This document shows, one piece after another, positions 8,751 to 17,672 of a stretch of 46,529 nt of DNA (the stretch's first letter is position 1; each line of letters opens with the position of its first letter). Both the position numbers and the translations under genes were made by a program. The stretch comes from Gammaproteobacteria bacterium (GTDB taxonomy: Bacteria > Pseudomonadota > Gammaproteobacteria > QNFE01). The notes beneath the pieces were generated by a model. That model saw only the letters and a program-made list of their open reading frames with translations, was not told where the DNA came from and did no database searches. The stretch spans positions 1 through 46,529 of the forward strand of contig QNFE01000010.1 in NCBI GenBank assembly GCA_003645455.1, written 5' to 3'.

Positions 8751-10109
8751 TTACAGCCTTACAATGTCATTATAAAAAGCTAGAATCATCAGTGACCCTA
8801 ACAATAATATTCCTATTTTTTGACCAATTATCTGCATTTTATCGCTCACAGGAGAGCCTTTAATGGCTTCAATAATATAAAACATCAAGTGCCCTCCATC
8901 CAAAATAGGCACGGGCAAAAGATTTAAAATTCCCAGACTTAAACTAATTAGTGCCACAAAAAACAAGTAATGATCAAAACCCATCATAGCAGATTGTTTG
9001 GCATAAACTGCTATGGTTATAGGTCCTGATACATTTTTTAAATCTGCATTTCCTGTGATTAGTTTACCTAACATTTTGAATGTAAGAGTGGTTAATTGGT
9101 ATGTTTTATCCAATGCCATAGTCAGGCTATCTACCATCGAATAACTCTCTTTTACTCGTAAATTATCAAATTTATTGGCACCTGTTGCAATTGACACTCC
9201 CATTCTACCTATTATTTTGTCTTTTGTTGTATGTATTTTTGGCGTTATTTTTAATGTTTTTATATTTTTGTTTCTTTGCACCATGATAGATAATTCTTGT
9301 CCTGGATTATTTTGGATTATTTTTGTCATATCTTGCCATAAATCAATCTTCACCTCATTGATTTTTATGACAGTATCACCTGACAACATTCCGCCTATGG
9401 CAGCTGGACTATTCTCTGATACCTCTCCTATAATGGCTTTTATTTTTGGCATCCAGACACTTATTCCTAATTGTTGTAAGATATTTTGTGACTCTTTGAG
9501 AATGTCTTTGTTTTTGATCTCTAATATAAACTCTTGGCTTTGTTCATTTTTTCTATCAACTGTTATTTTTATCTTATCACTCTTTAATGCTTGCTCTAAA
9601 ATCAACAATTGAGTGGATGACCAACTGTGAGTTTTTTTGTTGTTGATGTGAGTTATAGTGTCTTCCGATTGTAGTTTTGCAGAGTATGCAGGAGTATTTA
9701 TTGCTATATCACCAATGATAGGTTTTATGCCGCTAATTCCGATAAAATACATTAACCACAACACAAATATTGCCAAGATAAAGTTAGCAATGGGGCCAGC
9801 TGATACTATGGCAATTCTTGCCCATACTGATTTGTGAGAAAATGATTCTTTTTGATCTTTTTTGCTTAATTTTTCACCAGAATCTTCTCCTAACATCTTG
9901 ACATAACCACCCAATGGAATAGGACAAAGAGCATATTCTGTTTTATCTTTTTTACCGATAAATTTAAAAATTGGTGAGCCCATACCTATGGCAAAACGCA
10001 AAACCCTAACCCCCATTTTACGAGCCACCCAAAAATGACCGCATTCGTGCACAGCTACCAAAATTATTAGAGTAAATAAAAAAATTAAAATTGTAAGTAA
10101 AATATTCAT
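8751..10109 (-). CDS. rseP: Site-2 intramembrane metalloprotease RseP
   Basis: Inner-membrane zinc protease that cleaves anti-sigma factors and leftover signal peptides. The HExxH motif is in the first membrane helix (VHECGHFWVARKMGVRV, about residue 20), and the third ligand lies in NLLPVPILDGGHL near the C-terminus. Two PDZ-like domains lie between (residues ~125-200 and ~220-290, GEVSENSPAAIGGMLSGD). At 452 residues it is family-typical. It overlaps dxr by four bases and bamA follows at once. An RseA/RpoE target is not present in the window. Confidence 0.95.
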   Translation of the reverse strand: MNILLTILIFLFTLIILVAVHECGHFWVARKMGVRVLRFAIGMGSPIFKFIGKKDKTEYALCPIPLGGYVKMLGEDSGEKLSKKDQKESFSHKSVWARIAIVSAGPIANFILAIFVLWLMYFIGISGIKPIIGDIAINTPAYSAKLQSEDTITHINNKKTHSWSSTQLLILEQALKSDKIKITVDRKNEQSQEFILEIKNKDILKESQNILQQLGISVWMPKIKAIIGEVSENSPAAIGGMLSGDTVIKINEVKIDLWQDMTKIIQNNPGQELSIMVQRNKNIKTLKITPKIHTTKDKIIGRMGVSIATGANKFDNLRVKESYSMVDSLTMALDKTYQLTTLTFKMLGKLITGNADLKNVSGPITIAVYAKQSAMMGFDHYLFFVALISLSLGILNLLPVPILDGGHLMFYIIEAIKGSPVSDKMQIIGQKIGILLLGSLMILAFYNDIVRL

Positions 10110-11272
10110 AGTTTTTGGATGTATTTTTTGCTGATAATTCTTGCCTGTTTATCTGCATCAATTATAGTTTCAATGTCATCTGCAATATTAAAATGACAAT
10201 TATCAAGTGTGTATTTTACACAATTATATATCTGGGTCAGATTTATTCTACCCTCGATAAAAGAATCTACTGCTATCTCATTGGCAGCATTCATAATACA
10301 AGCAGATGTGCCACCCTCTTGCAGAACTTCATAGGCTAAATTTATGCTCGGATATTTGACGCAATCAACTGCAAAAAATTCAAATTTTTTATCTGTCAAG
10401 TCTAAAAACATTTCTGAGCTTTTTAGTCTTTGTGGATATGATAAACCATATGCAATTGGAATTTTCATATCTGGGTTTGCCATTTGTGCTAATACTGAAC
10501 CATCTCTATAATAAACCATTGAATGCACAATGCTCTGGGGGTGTATTATAACTTTAATTTTATCCGCAGGTATAGAAAATAACCAATGAGCTTCAATTAT
10601 CTCTAATGCTTTATTCATCATGGTCGCAGAGTCAATTGATATTTTTTGCCCCATATTCCATGTTGGGTGATTTGTCGCCTCCGATAGATTAGCTCTTTTC
10701 ATATCATCAATTGTTTTATTAAAAAAAGGTCCACCTGATGCTGTAAGAATTATTTTGTCAATGAATGTATTTTTTTTATCCGCAGGAAGGCATTGAAAAA
10801 TAGCATTATGTTCGCTATCAATGGGCAAAATTGTAGCATTATTTATTTGTGCCTCGCACATCATTAAAGATCCTGCCATAACAAGAGCCTCTTTGTTTGC
10901 CAGTAAAACTTTTTTAGAAGCCTTGATGGCAGCTAAGGTTGGCAATAAAGCAGCTGATCCTACTATTGCTGACATTACTATATCTACATCATTATCAATG
11001 CTGATAAATTCTAAATCTTTTTTATCCGATAGTATTGTAGTATCGCTATTGTGAAATTTATTTTTTAAATATTTTGCTTTTTTTAAATCTAAAATTAGGG
11101 CATATTTTGGTAAGTGTTTAATTATTTGCCTCTCTAATAATTCAACATTTTGATTAGCACTAATAGCAAATACTTGATACTTATCTCTATGCTTTGCAAT
11201 AATTGCTAGGGTGTTTTGTCCTATTGTGCCCGTTGATCCTAAGATAGTTATGTTCTCTTTCATAGTATCCAT
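10106..11272 (-). CDS. dxr: 1-deoxy-D-xylulose 5-phosphate reductoisomerase
   Basis: Second enzyme of the MEP isoprenoid pathway, converting DXP to MEP with NADPH and a divalent metal. The nucleotide-binding site ILGSTGTIGQNTL is at the N-terminus. The catalytic and metal region contains TASGGPFFN, NHPTWNMGQKISIDSATMMN (Asp/Glu metal ligands) and HPQSIVHSMVYYRDGSV. Length 388. The start at 11272 overlaps cdsA by 13 bases; a second ATG three codons on is equally plausible, as neither has a strong ribosome site. Confidence 0.95.
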   Translation of the reverse strand: MDTMKENITILGSTGTIGQNTLAIIAKHRDKYQVFAISANQNVELLERQIIKHLPKYALILDLKKAKYLKNKFHNSDTTILSDKKDLEFISIDNDVDIVMSAIVGSAALLPTLAAIKASKKVLLANKEALVMAGSLMMCEAQINNATILPIDSEHNAIFQCLPADKKNTFIDKIILTASGGPFFNKTIDDMKRANLSEATNHPTWNMGQKISIDSATMMNKALEIIEAHWLFSIPADKIKVIIHPQSIVHSMVYYRDGSVLAQMANPDMKIPIAYGLSYPQRLKSSEMFLDLTDKKFEFFAVDCVKYPSINLAYEVLQEGGTSACIMNAANEIAVDSFIEGRINLTQIYNCVKYTLDNCHFNIADDIETIIDADKQARIISKKYIQKL

Positions 11273-12066
11273 TGATATAAAAACATAAAAATAACCACCG
11301 ATGCGATGGTGCTATCTAACCTATCAAGCATTCCTCCATGTCCTGGAAAAATAGATCCAGTATCATCGGCTCTGGATTTTCTTTTTATAAGGCTTGCCAA
11401 TAAATCACCATAAATACTTACAAAAGCACTTATCATTGAGACTATAATAAAATTTATCTGGTTATCGGATTTTATAAAAAAACTTGCGACTGTGGCATAC
11501 AATAAAACAAAAAGCATGGCACTTATTGCCCCTTCAATAGTTTTGTTAGGGCTTATAACGGGAGACATTTTATGTGATCCCAATAATTTGCCACCTATAT
11601 ATGCACCAGAATCTGCAAACCAGACAATAGCCATAACATAAATAAAAAAAACTCGATCTTCTTCTGTCATATTTAATAATTCTAAGGTAGCAAAATAAAA
11701 AAAACTCATTATTATCACCCCCATCAACATAAAAAAATAATTTTTTTGATGAAAAACTTCTATTTTTTTAATAAGGGTTAAAAATACTGATAGACACAGC
11801 CACAAAAAAGATATAAAAAATAATAGGTAAAACTTATCGTGAGCATCCGACAATATGGACATTGAAAATGCTGAGATTAAAATTATAGTTATGAAAAATA
11901 AATTTGATAATAGGGAGTTAAATTTACACAATCTAAACCATTCAATGGAGGCAATAATTACGACTGCTCCATAGAATATTATAATATATTTTGCAGGTAC
12001 AAATAACATCAAGGGGACATAAATGGATACTAATATCAGGGCGGTTATAATTCTTTTTATTGGCAT
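11260..12066 (-). CDS. cdsA: Phosphatidate cytidylyltransferase
   Basis: Polytopic membrane enzyme making CDP-diacylglycerol from phosphatidate and CTP. The 268 residues are mostly hydrophobic, with seven or eight likely membrane helices. The family signature is near the C-terminus: WFADSGAYIGGKLLGSHKMS, SPNKTIEGA, and FPGHGGMLDRLDS with its Asp residues. It lies between uppS (18 bases upstream) and dxr (overlapping), the standard gammaproteobacterial order. Confidence 0.95.
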   Translation of the reverse strand: MPIKRIITALILVSIYVPLMLFVPAKYIIIFYGAVVIIASIEWFRLCKFNSLLSNLFFITIILISAFSMSILSDAHDKFYLLFFISFLWLCLSVFLTLIKKIEVFHQKNYFFMLMGVIIMSFFYFATLELLNMTEEDRVFFIYVMAIVWFADSGAYIGGKLLGSHKMSPVISPNKTIEGAISAMLFVLLYATVASFFIKSDNQINFIIVSMISAFVSIYGDLLASLIKRKSRADDTGSIFPGHGGMLDRLDSTIASVVIFMFLYQWIL

Positions 12067-12084
12067 ATATGTTATTGATATTTA

Positions 12085-12816
12085 TTAATTATTAGCAGTT
12101 ATTTGTTGTGCTATTTTGCCATATCTTCTTTGTCGTGTTTTATAAAAATCACAGGCATCGTATAAAACTTTATCATCAACATCTGGCCACAAAATATCTG
12201 AAAAATATATCTCCGTGTATGCCAAATGATATAATAAAAAATTTGATAATCGTCTCTCGCCGCCACTTCTTATCAGTAAATCAGGTTTTGCTATCTGATC
12301 TAAATCAAGATATTTATCAAACTGCTCGATTGTTATTTTTTTATGTTTATTTTCTTGTAATATTTTATTAACTGCGATTATTATCTCTTGTTGTCCGCCA
12401 TAATTCATGGCAATATTTAAAATTAATTTATCATTATTTTTGGTAAGTTTTGTTAATTTTTTTATTTTTTCCTTAAGAGGATCTTGAAAAACACTAATAT
12501 CACCGATAAAAATAATTTTAACATTATTTATATGTAATTGTTTAGCATGCTTATCAATGGCATCCAAAAATAATCCCATCAATAACCTAACCTCATTTTT
12601 GGGTCTCTGCCAGTTTTCAGAACTAAACGCATAGATACTAAGAACCGCAATATTTTCTTTAAGACAAAATTCAATCGCATTTGAGGTGGCATCTATGCCA
12701 TTTTTATGACCCATAACTCTCGGAATCTTTTTTTGTTTAGCCCAGCGACCATTGCCGTCCATAATAATTGAGAGGTGATGAGGGAGATGGTTATCTGATC
12801 CTTTATCTGCATTCAT
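12085..12816 (-). CDS. uppS: Undecaprenyl diphosphate synthase
   Basis: Cis-prenyltransferase that makes the C55 lipid carrier for peptidoglycan and O-antigen from FPP and IPP. The catalytic motif SIIMDGNGRWAKQ holds the metal-binding Asp; FSSENWQRP and the C-terminal RSGGERRLSNFLLYHLAYTE block are intact. Length 243. The dxr-cdsA-uppS set links isoprenoid supply and lipid synthesis within one operon. Confidence 0.95.
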   Translation of the reverse strand: MNADKGSDNHLPHHLSIIMDGNGRWAKQKKIPRVMGHKNGIDATSNAIEFCLKENIAVLSIYAFSSENWQRPKNEVRLLMGLFLDAIDKHAKQLHINNVKIIFIGDISVFQDPLKEKIKKLTKLTKNNDKLILNIAMNYGGQQEIIIAVNKILQENKHKKITIEQFDKYLDLDQIAKPDLLIRSGGERRLSNFLLYHLAYTEIYFSDILWPDVDDKVLYDACDFYKTRQRRYGKIAQQITANN

Positions 12817-12844
12817 ATATTAGAATAAAATTTTGAATATAGGT

Positions 12845-13402
12845 TTAAATTTGGATTAATTCTTGTTGTTTTATCTGTAAAATTGCATCTATTTGCTGGA
12901 TATTATCATTTGTTATTTTTTGAATCTCGACCTCTGCATCTCGCTCTTCATCTTCACTTACATCCTTATCTTTTAACATCTCTTTGAGGTGGCTATTAGC
13001 ATCACGGCGAATGTTTCTTATGGCAACTTTGCTCTGCTCTGCTTCGGCTTTGACAACTTTGACTAATTCTTCTCTTCTCTGTGCTGTCAGAGGTGGCATA
13101 GGGATTCTTAAAACTGTTCCAGCTGTGGCAGGATTTAATCCTAAATCAGAGTTCATTATAGCTTTTTCAACAACCGATACCATGTCTTTTTCCCATATAT
13201 TTATACTGAGAGTTCTGGAATCTTCGGCATTAACATTGCCTACTTGGCTCAAAGGAACTAACGATCCATAATAATCAACAGTTATATGGTCTAATAGGCT
13301 TGTATGAGCACGACCTGTGCGGATTTTTAAAAAATCACTCTTTAAAGATTTGATTGTTTTTTGCATCCGCATAGTTGAATCTTTTTTAATTTCATTTATC
13401 AT
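12845..13402 (-). CDS. frr: Ribosome recycling factor
   Basis: Splits post-termination ribosomes together with EF-G. The 185-residue product shows the family blocks: [23 protein letters not shown], then [17 protein letters not shown], and a charged C-terminal helix. It lies 14 bases after pyrH. Confidence 0.96.
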   Translation of the reverse strand: MINEIKKDSTMRMQKTIKSLKSDFLKIRTGRAHTSLLDHITVDYYGSLVPLSQVGNVNAEDSRTLSINIWEKDMVSVVEKAIMNSDLGLNPATAGTVLRIPMPPLTAQRREELVKVVKAEAEQSKVAIRNIRRDANSHLKEMLKDKDVSEDEERDAEVEIQKITNDNIQQIDAILQIKQQELIQI

Positions 13403-13416
13403 TGTTTAATCCTAAT

Positions 13417-14127
13417 TTATGGAGTGACTATTGTGCCATAATTATTATCGTTAATTATGGCATTAAGAGAATTATCAGTTATCATTGAGACGACTCTAAG
13501 TGGCATCTTAAAATCTCGACACAACAAAACTGCATTAAGATCCATGACTTTTAAATTTTTGTCCATAACCTCATCATAACTGATTTTATCATACTTTTTG
13601 GCATCATTATGACAAGATGGATCCTTATCATAAACTCCATCCACCTTAGTAGCTTTTATCAAAACATCGGCATCAATTTCAATCGCTCGAATCGCCGCTG
13701 CACTATCAGTGCTAAAAAAAGGATTCCCAGTGCCACCTGCAAAAATAACTATTTTATTAAGAGATAAGTGCTCTTTTGCTTGCTGGGCATTAAATGCTTC
13801 AAAAAGATTAGGCATAAAAAAAGAGCTCATAATTTTGGTATCAATATTATTGCTCAATAAAGTGTCTTTTATCGCCAAGGAATTTATCATGGTTGCCAGC
13901 ATACCCATATTATCGCCTGTTACTCTTTGTAATCCCGTTTGTTGCAAATCTATGCCACGAAAAATATTGCCAGCCCCTATCACTATCGCAATCTGCACTT
14001 CATTAGCATGTATTTGTTTTATTTGTTGGCAAATTTTATCTAAGGTTTTGGTGTTGATGCCATAATCATCAGGCCCTAACAAAGCCTCGCCACTTAGTTT
14101 TAATAAAATACGCGAATATTGACTCAT
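13417..14127 (-). CDS. pyrH: UMP kinase
   Basis: Amino-acid-kinase-fold enzyme phosphorylating UMP to UDP. It shows RILLKLSGEAL at the start, the IVIGAGNIFRG glycine loop, GDNMGMLATMINSLA, the GTGNPFFSTDSAAAIRA catalytic region, and TKVDGVYDKDP. Length 236. Fifteen bases separate it from tsf; the tsf-pyrH-frr order is conserved. Confidence 0.96.
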   Translation of the reverse strand: MSQYSRILLKLSGEALLGPDDYGINTKTLDKICQQIKQIHANEVQIAIVIGAGNIFRGIDLQQTGLQRVTGDNMGMLATMINSLAIKDTLLSNNIDTKIMSSFFMPNLFEAFNAQQAKEHLSLNKIVIFAGGTGNPFFSTDSAAAIRAIEIDADVLIKATKVDGVYDKDPSCHNDAKKYDKISYDEVMDKNLKVMDLNAVLLCRDFKMPLRVVSMITDNSLNAIINDNNYGTIVTP

Positions 14128-14142
14128 AATTAGTGTATTTTT

Positions 14143-15021
14143 TTAAACAATTGTAGCAGCTGCTACCTCATCAGCAAAATTTTCTTTTTTCTTTTCGATA
14201 CCTTCTCCTACCTCAAGACGATTAAAAGATAAAACATTTGTTTTTTTATCTTTTAGAAGTTTTTGGACTTTAATTTCAGTATCTATTAAATAATTCTGTC
14301 CTAATAGAGTTATTTCAGATAGATATTTACCAAGACGTCCTTGCACCATTTTTTCAATGATATCCGCAGGTTTGCCGCTATCTTGTGCCTGGGAGATTAG
14401 AATATTTTTTTCTTGCTCTAATAGTTTTGGATCCACATCGTTTTTATTAACACATAATGGTTTGTTGGCGGCAATATGCATACTTAATGATTTTCCTAAA
14501 TCAGCATCATTTTGGTCTATCTCTATAATTACCCCAATTTTTATGCCGTGTAAGTATGAAAAAATAAATCCATTGGGTGATTTTATATTTTTTATGCGAC
14601 GAATTTGAATATTTTCGCCTACTTTCGCTATTAATTCTTGTCGTTTATGTTCAATTGATGTTCCGTCAATTTTATGACCTGATAAATCATCTACATTATC
14701 TATATCACTATCAAGAGCAACTTTGGCACAATTTTTAACAAAATTTTGAAAATCATCACCTTTGGAGACAAAATCAGTTTCGCTATTTACTTCAATAATT
14801 AAAGAGTGCTTGTTGTTATTTGAGGTTACAATATAAACCATGCCCTCAGATGCGGTTCTCGATGATTTTTTGTCTGCTTGTGCCAAACCTGATTCACGCA
14901 TTATTTGCACTGCTTTTTCGATATCGCCACCTGTTTTTGTTAGTGCTTTTTTACACTCCATCATCCCAGAGCCAGTTCTTCGTCTTAGCTCCTGAACTTC
15001 TTTTGCGGTTATTGTTACCAT
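14143..15021 (-). CDS. tsf: Elongation factor Ts
   Basis: Guanine nucleotide exchange factor for EF-Tu. The 292-residue product has the N-terminal UBA-like domain (VQELRRRTGSGMMECKKAL), the central contact motif (EVNSETDFVSKGDDF, with the TDFV residues that enter the EF-Tu nucleotide site) and two core subdomains. The rpsB stop and the tsf start overlap as TAATG, so translation is likely coupled. Confidence 0.96.
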   Translation of the reverse strand: MVTITAKEVQELRRRTGSGMMECKKALTKTGGDIEKAVQIMRESGLAQADKKSSRTASEGMVYIVTSNNNKHSLIIEVNSETDFVSKGDDFQNFVKNCAKVALDSDIDNVDDLSGHKIDGTSIEHKRQELIAKVGENIQIRRIKNIKSPNGFIFSYLHGIKIGVIIEIDQNDADLGKSLSMHIAANKPLCVNKNDVDPKLLEQEKNILISQAQDSGKPADIIEKMVQGRLGKYLSEITLLGQNYLIDTEIKVQKLLKDKKTNVLSFNRLEVGEGIEKKKENFADEVAAATIV

Positions 15022-15977
15022 TATTTCTTATCCTCTTTTGCAGTTGCTTCCTTCTTTGTAGTTGTTTCTTTGTCAGAGTTTTTATCACTTACAGAAGTTT
15101 TTGTCTGTGTTTCTTTTTTTATAGGTTTTTTTGCATCTTTTTCAACTATCGTATTGTCTTTTTTATTTGAAGATTCTTTTTTGGTTTCTATAGTTGATGT
15201 TTTAGGTTTTTTGTCATCAGTTTCTTTTTTTACATTCTTTTTTGGTGTAGCAGGTTTTTTATCATCCATTTTCTTTTTTGCATTAGTTGCAGCAACTATA
15301 ACTTTGGCATCTGCGATTGCTTCTACTATGTTTTTAGTATAAAATTCTATGGCACGAGTGGCATCATCATTGCCAGGAATTATATAATCAATGTTATCCG
15401 GAGCATGGTTGCTATCCACAACAGCAATAACTGGTATTTTAAGCTTGACAGCCTCCGCTACGGCATTTTTTTCATGACCTATATCAATTACAAACAAGGC
15501 ATCGGGGAGTCTTTCCATGTTTTTTATGCCACCGAGATCTTTTTCTAATCTCTTTTGCTCTCTTTGTAACATCAAAGCTTCTTTTTTGTTAAATTTTTTA
15601 TCACCACCTATGGAAAACATAGTCTCTAAATCTTTGAGTCTTTTTATTGATTGCTTGATGGTTTTAAAATTAGTCATCATCCCGCCTAACCAACGGTTTG
15701 ATACATACGGCATTTTACAGTCAATTGCCGCTTTTGAGATAGTCTCGCAGGCTGCACGTTTTGTTCCGACAAGCATAACAGATCCGTTGCTTGACACTAT
15801 ATTACCAATAAAGTTTAGGGCATCTTCAAAAAGAATCTTAGTATGATCTAGGTTGAATATATGGATTTTATTGTGTTTTCCATACAAAAATGGTGCCATT
15901 TTTGGCGACCAATAACGTGTTTGGTGACCATAATGGACACCTGCTTGCAACATTTGTTGCATTGATACATTTGGCAT
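15021..15977 (-). CDS. rpsB: Small ribosomal subunit protein S2 with a long charged C-terminal tail
   Basis: Standard S2 domain over residues 1 to about 230 (MQQMLQAGVHYGHQTRYW, VSNRWLGGMMTNFKTI, VIDIGHEKNAVAEA, IPVIAVVDSNHAPDNIDYIIPGND). At 318 residues it is some 75 longer than the usual ~240. The extra tail, from about residue 235, is almost entirely Lys, Asp, Glu, Thr and Ser (DDKKPATPKKNVKKE, DKETTTKKEATAKEDKK) and likely disordered. Two ribosome-site-like stretches, GGAGG and AGAGGAG, precede the ATG. First gene of the operon, with its own promoter and structured leader. Confidence 0.96.
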   Translation of the reverse strand: MPNVSMQQMLQAGVHYGHQTRYWSPKMAPFLYGKHNKIHIFNLDHTKILFEDALNFIGNIVSSNGSVMLVGTKRAACETISKAAIDCKMPYVSNRWLGGMMTNFKTIKQSIKRLKDLETMFSIGGDKKFNKKEALMLQREQKRLEKDLGGIKNMERLPDALFVIDIGHEKNAVAEAVKLKIPVIAVVDSNHAPDNIDYIIPGNDDATRAIEFYTKNIVEAIADAKVIVAATNAKKKMDDKKPATPKKNVKKETDDKKPKTSTIETKKESSNKKDNTIVEKDAKKPIKKETQTKTSVSDKNSDKETTTKKEATAKEDKK

Positions 15978-16177
15978 AATTATTACTCCTCTGGGTTAAG
16001 CCTCCGTTTATCTATATCATCAACTAAAAGAAGTTACTATTAACATTCTAAAAGCACCCGATAATATATGTAAAGGTCTCTGATGAATTTTGTGATCGGC
16101 AGAATATTGATTTACAATAACTATTACACCAATCACAGAGGTTTATCAGATATTCCTTAAATAAACGTGTGAAAAAA
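15978..16177 (-). promoter_or_regulatory. Structured 5' leader of rpsB, candidate S2 autoregulatory element
   Basis: About 200 bases lie between the predicted start of transcription and the rpsB ATG. In the transcript, TCTGAT and TGTGATTGG (plus-strand 16130-16158) can pair with CCGATCACA and ATCAGA (16076-16100), giving a two-helix hairpin. A GGAGG and then an AGAGGAG stretch precede the start codon. In E. coli and other gammaproteobacteria S2 represses its own operon through the rpsB leader. Whether this leader is equivalent is inference. Confidence 0.5.
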
Positions 16178-16183
16178 TCGTCA

Positions 16184-16213
16184 ATTATAACACATAGAAA
16201 AGCATATTGTCAA
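16184..16213 (-). promoter_or_regulatory. Strong sigma-70 promoter for the rpsB operon
   Basis: On the minus strand a consensus TTGACA (16208-16213) and a consensus TATAAT (16184-16189) are separated by 18 bases. Both hexamers match perfectly, fitting a highly expressed ribosomal operon. The start site should be near 16177. Confidence 0.8.
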
Positions 16214-16221
16214 TTTTTTTA

Positions 16222-16325
16222 TAATATTAACTTAGCAGTTAAATACATGCATTCAACCTTATGCGAGAACCAACAAGGGGGCATGCCCCCTTGTCAAAAA
16301 AGAAAAGTTTATTGTTGCCAGTTTA
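16222..16325 (-). repeat. 104-bp repeat with a 20-bp perfect palindrome, copy 1
   Basis: The minus strand runs from TAAACTGGCA to GTTAATATTA with the palindrome CAAGGGGGCATGCCCCCTTG in the first half. A second copy of exactly the same length lies on the plus strand at 42858-42961. Copy 1 ends eight bases upstream of the -35 hexamer of rpsB. No U-run follows the palindrome on either strand, so it is not a typical terminator. Confidence 0.8.
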
Positions 16326-16346
16326 ATATAGATGGTGGTGTTGTCC

Positions 16347-17672
16347 TCAAAAACCAAAAATTTTGGGAAACAATAAAAGGGTGATAAGAATCGTAATCTG
16401 GATTAAGATAAATGGCATCACACCTTTATATATCATGGTAGTTTTAATCCCAGACGGAGCTACACCTTTTAAATAAAACAGGCTAAAACCAAAAGGTGGG
16501 GTTAAAAATGATGTTTGTAAATTCATCGCAATTAAAATCGCAAACCAGATCGGATCGATGCCGATGCTAACCGAGATAGGAATTAAGATCGGCACAACAA
16601 TATAGGATATTTCAAAAAAATCTATAAAAAATCCTAATAATAAAATTACCAACATCGAAAGAATTAAGAAACCCCATTTTTCTCCTGGCAAGGATGTCAT
16701 AAAATTTTCAACGATAGTGTCAGCTCCGGTATAAACAAAAACCATTGAAAAGGCAGTTGCACCGATTAAGATAGCAAAAACCATCGCTGTAATTTTTACG
16801 GTATCACGGGCTGCACTCTCTAACATTTTAAAGCTAAACTTTTTATAAACCGCAGCCATAATAACGGCTCCAACACAACCGACAGAGGCGGATTCTGTCG
16901 GGGTGGCAATACCTGCAAAAATCGAACCCAACACCATAACTATCAATAATAATGGCGGAAAAATTGCAATTAGAGCGTCTGTGATACTGGCTTTGCCGGC
17001 TATATTTTCAATTATAGGTGCTAAGTCTTTTTTAATATTAGTGATGACTAAGATATAAATCACATATGAGACAACTAAAGCCAAAGATGGGTAAATGGCA
17101 GCCTTGAAAAGATCTCCGACAGGCAAGCCAAATACATCGCCCAAAATAATTAAAATAATTGATGGTGGAATAATCTGCCCCAGAGTGCCTGCGGCACAAA
17201 TTGTGCCAGTAGAGAGCTCTTTATTGTAACCATATTTTAACATTACAGGTAGCGAGATAACACCCATAGCCACAACAGATGCACCGACTACACCCGTGGA
17301 GGCCGCCAAAAGTGAGCCCACCAAAACTGTACTAATAGCCAAACCGCCACGGATTTTGCCAAATAATGTTCCCATTGATTCTAATAATCGCAAAGCAAGC
17401 CCTGATTTCTCTAACACAATTCCCATAAAAATAAACAACGGCACTGCCATTAAAACTTTATTCGTCATAATGGAATAAATCCGATAGGGCATCATTGAAA
17501 ACATTGAAAAAAACTCGTCCAATACTTCAACAAAAACTCCACCATTCGCCATTATTTCAATAAAAACGGCAATAAACCCAAAAATCATCGCAATAACACC
17601 AAAACTAAATGCCACAGGATAACCTAATAAGAGCAAAACCAAAGCGGCGATAAACATATAGATTCCAATCAT
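16347..17672 (-). CDS. dctM: TRAP transporter large membrane subunit
   Basis: A 441-residue polytopic protein (about 12 segments) of the DctM family, the Na+-coupled channel part of tripartite ATP-independent periplasmic transporters. Typical stretches are AVPLFIFMGIVLEKSGLA, VGSLLAASTGVVGASVVAMGVI, GTLGQIIPPSIILIILGD, and AILIAMNLQTSFLTPPFGFSLFYLKGVAP. The sequence resembles the subgroup for alpha-keto or other carboxylic acids, but the substrate cannot be read from the membrane part. It overlaps dctQ by four bases. The periplasmic binding protein DctP is not encoded nearby. Confidence 0.93.
   Translation of the reverse strand: MIGIYMFIAALVLLLLGYPVAFSFGVIAMIFGFIAVFIEIMANGGVFVEVLDEFFSMFSMMPYRIYSIMTNKVLMAVPLFIFMGIVLEKSGLALRLLESMGTLFGKIRGGLAISTVLVGSLLAASTGVVGASVVAMGVISLPVMLKYGYNKELSTGTICAAGTLGQIIPPSIILIILGDVFGLPVGDLFKAAIYPSLALVVSYVIYILVITNIKKDLAPIIENIAGKASITDALIAIFPPLLLIVMVLGSIFAGIATPTESASVGCVGAVIMAAVYKKFSFKMLESAARDTVKITAMVFAILIGATAFSMVFVYTGADTIVENFMTSLPGEKWGFLILSMLVILLLGFFIDFFEISYIVVPILIPISVSIGIDPIWFAILIAMNLQTSFLTPPFGFSLFYLKGVAPSGIKTTMIYKGVMPFILIQITILITLLLFPKIFGF

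Noticed and set aside
16274-16293. Palindrome as a Rho-independent terminator of dctM or rpsB
   Set aside because: No U-run follows on either strand, and copy 1 lies upstream of the rpsB promoter rather than after a gene end on that strand.
16169-16384. 71-residue plus-strand ORF
   Set aside because: Covers the rpsB promoter and the palindromic repeat on the opposite strand and has no independent support.
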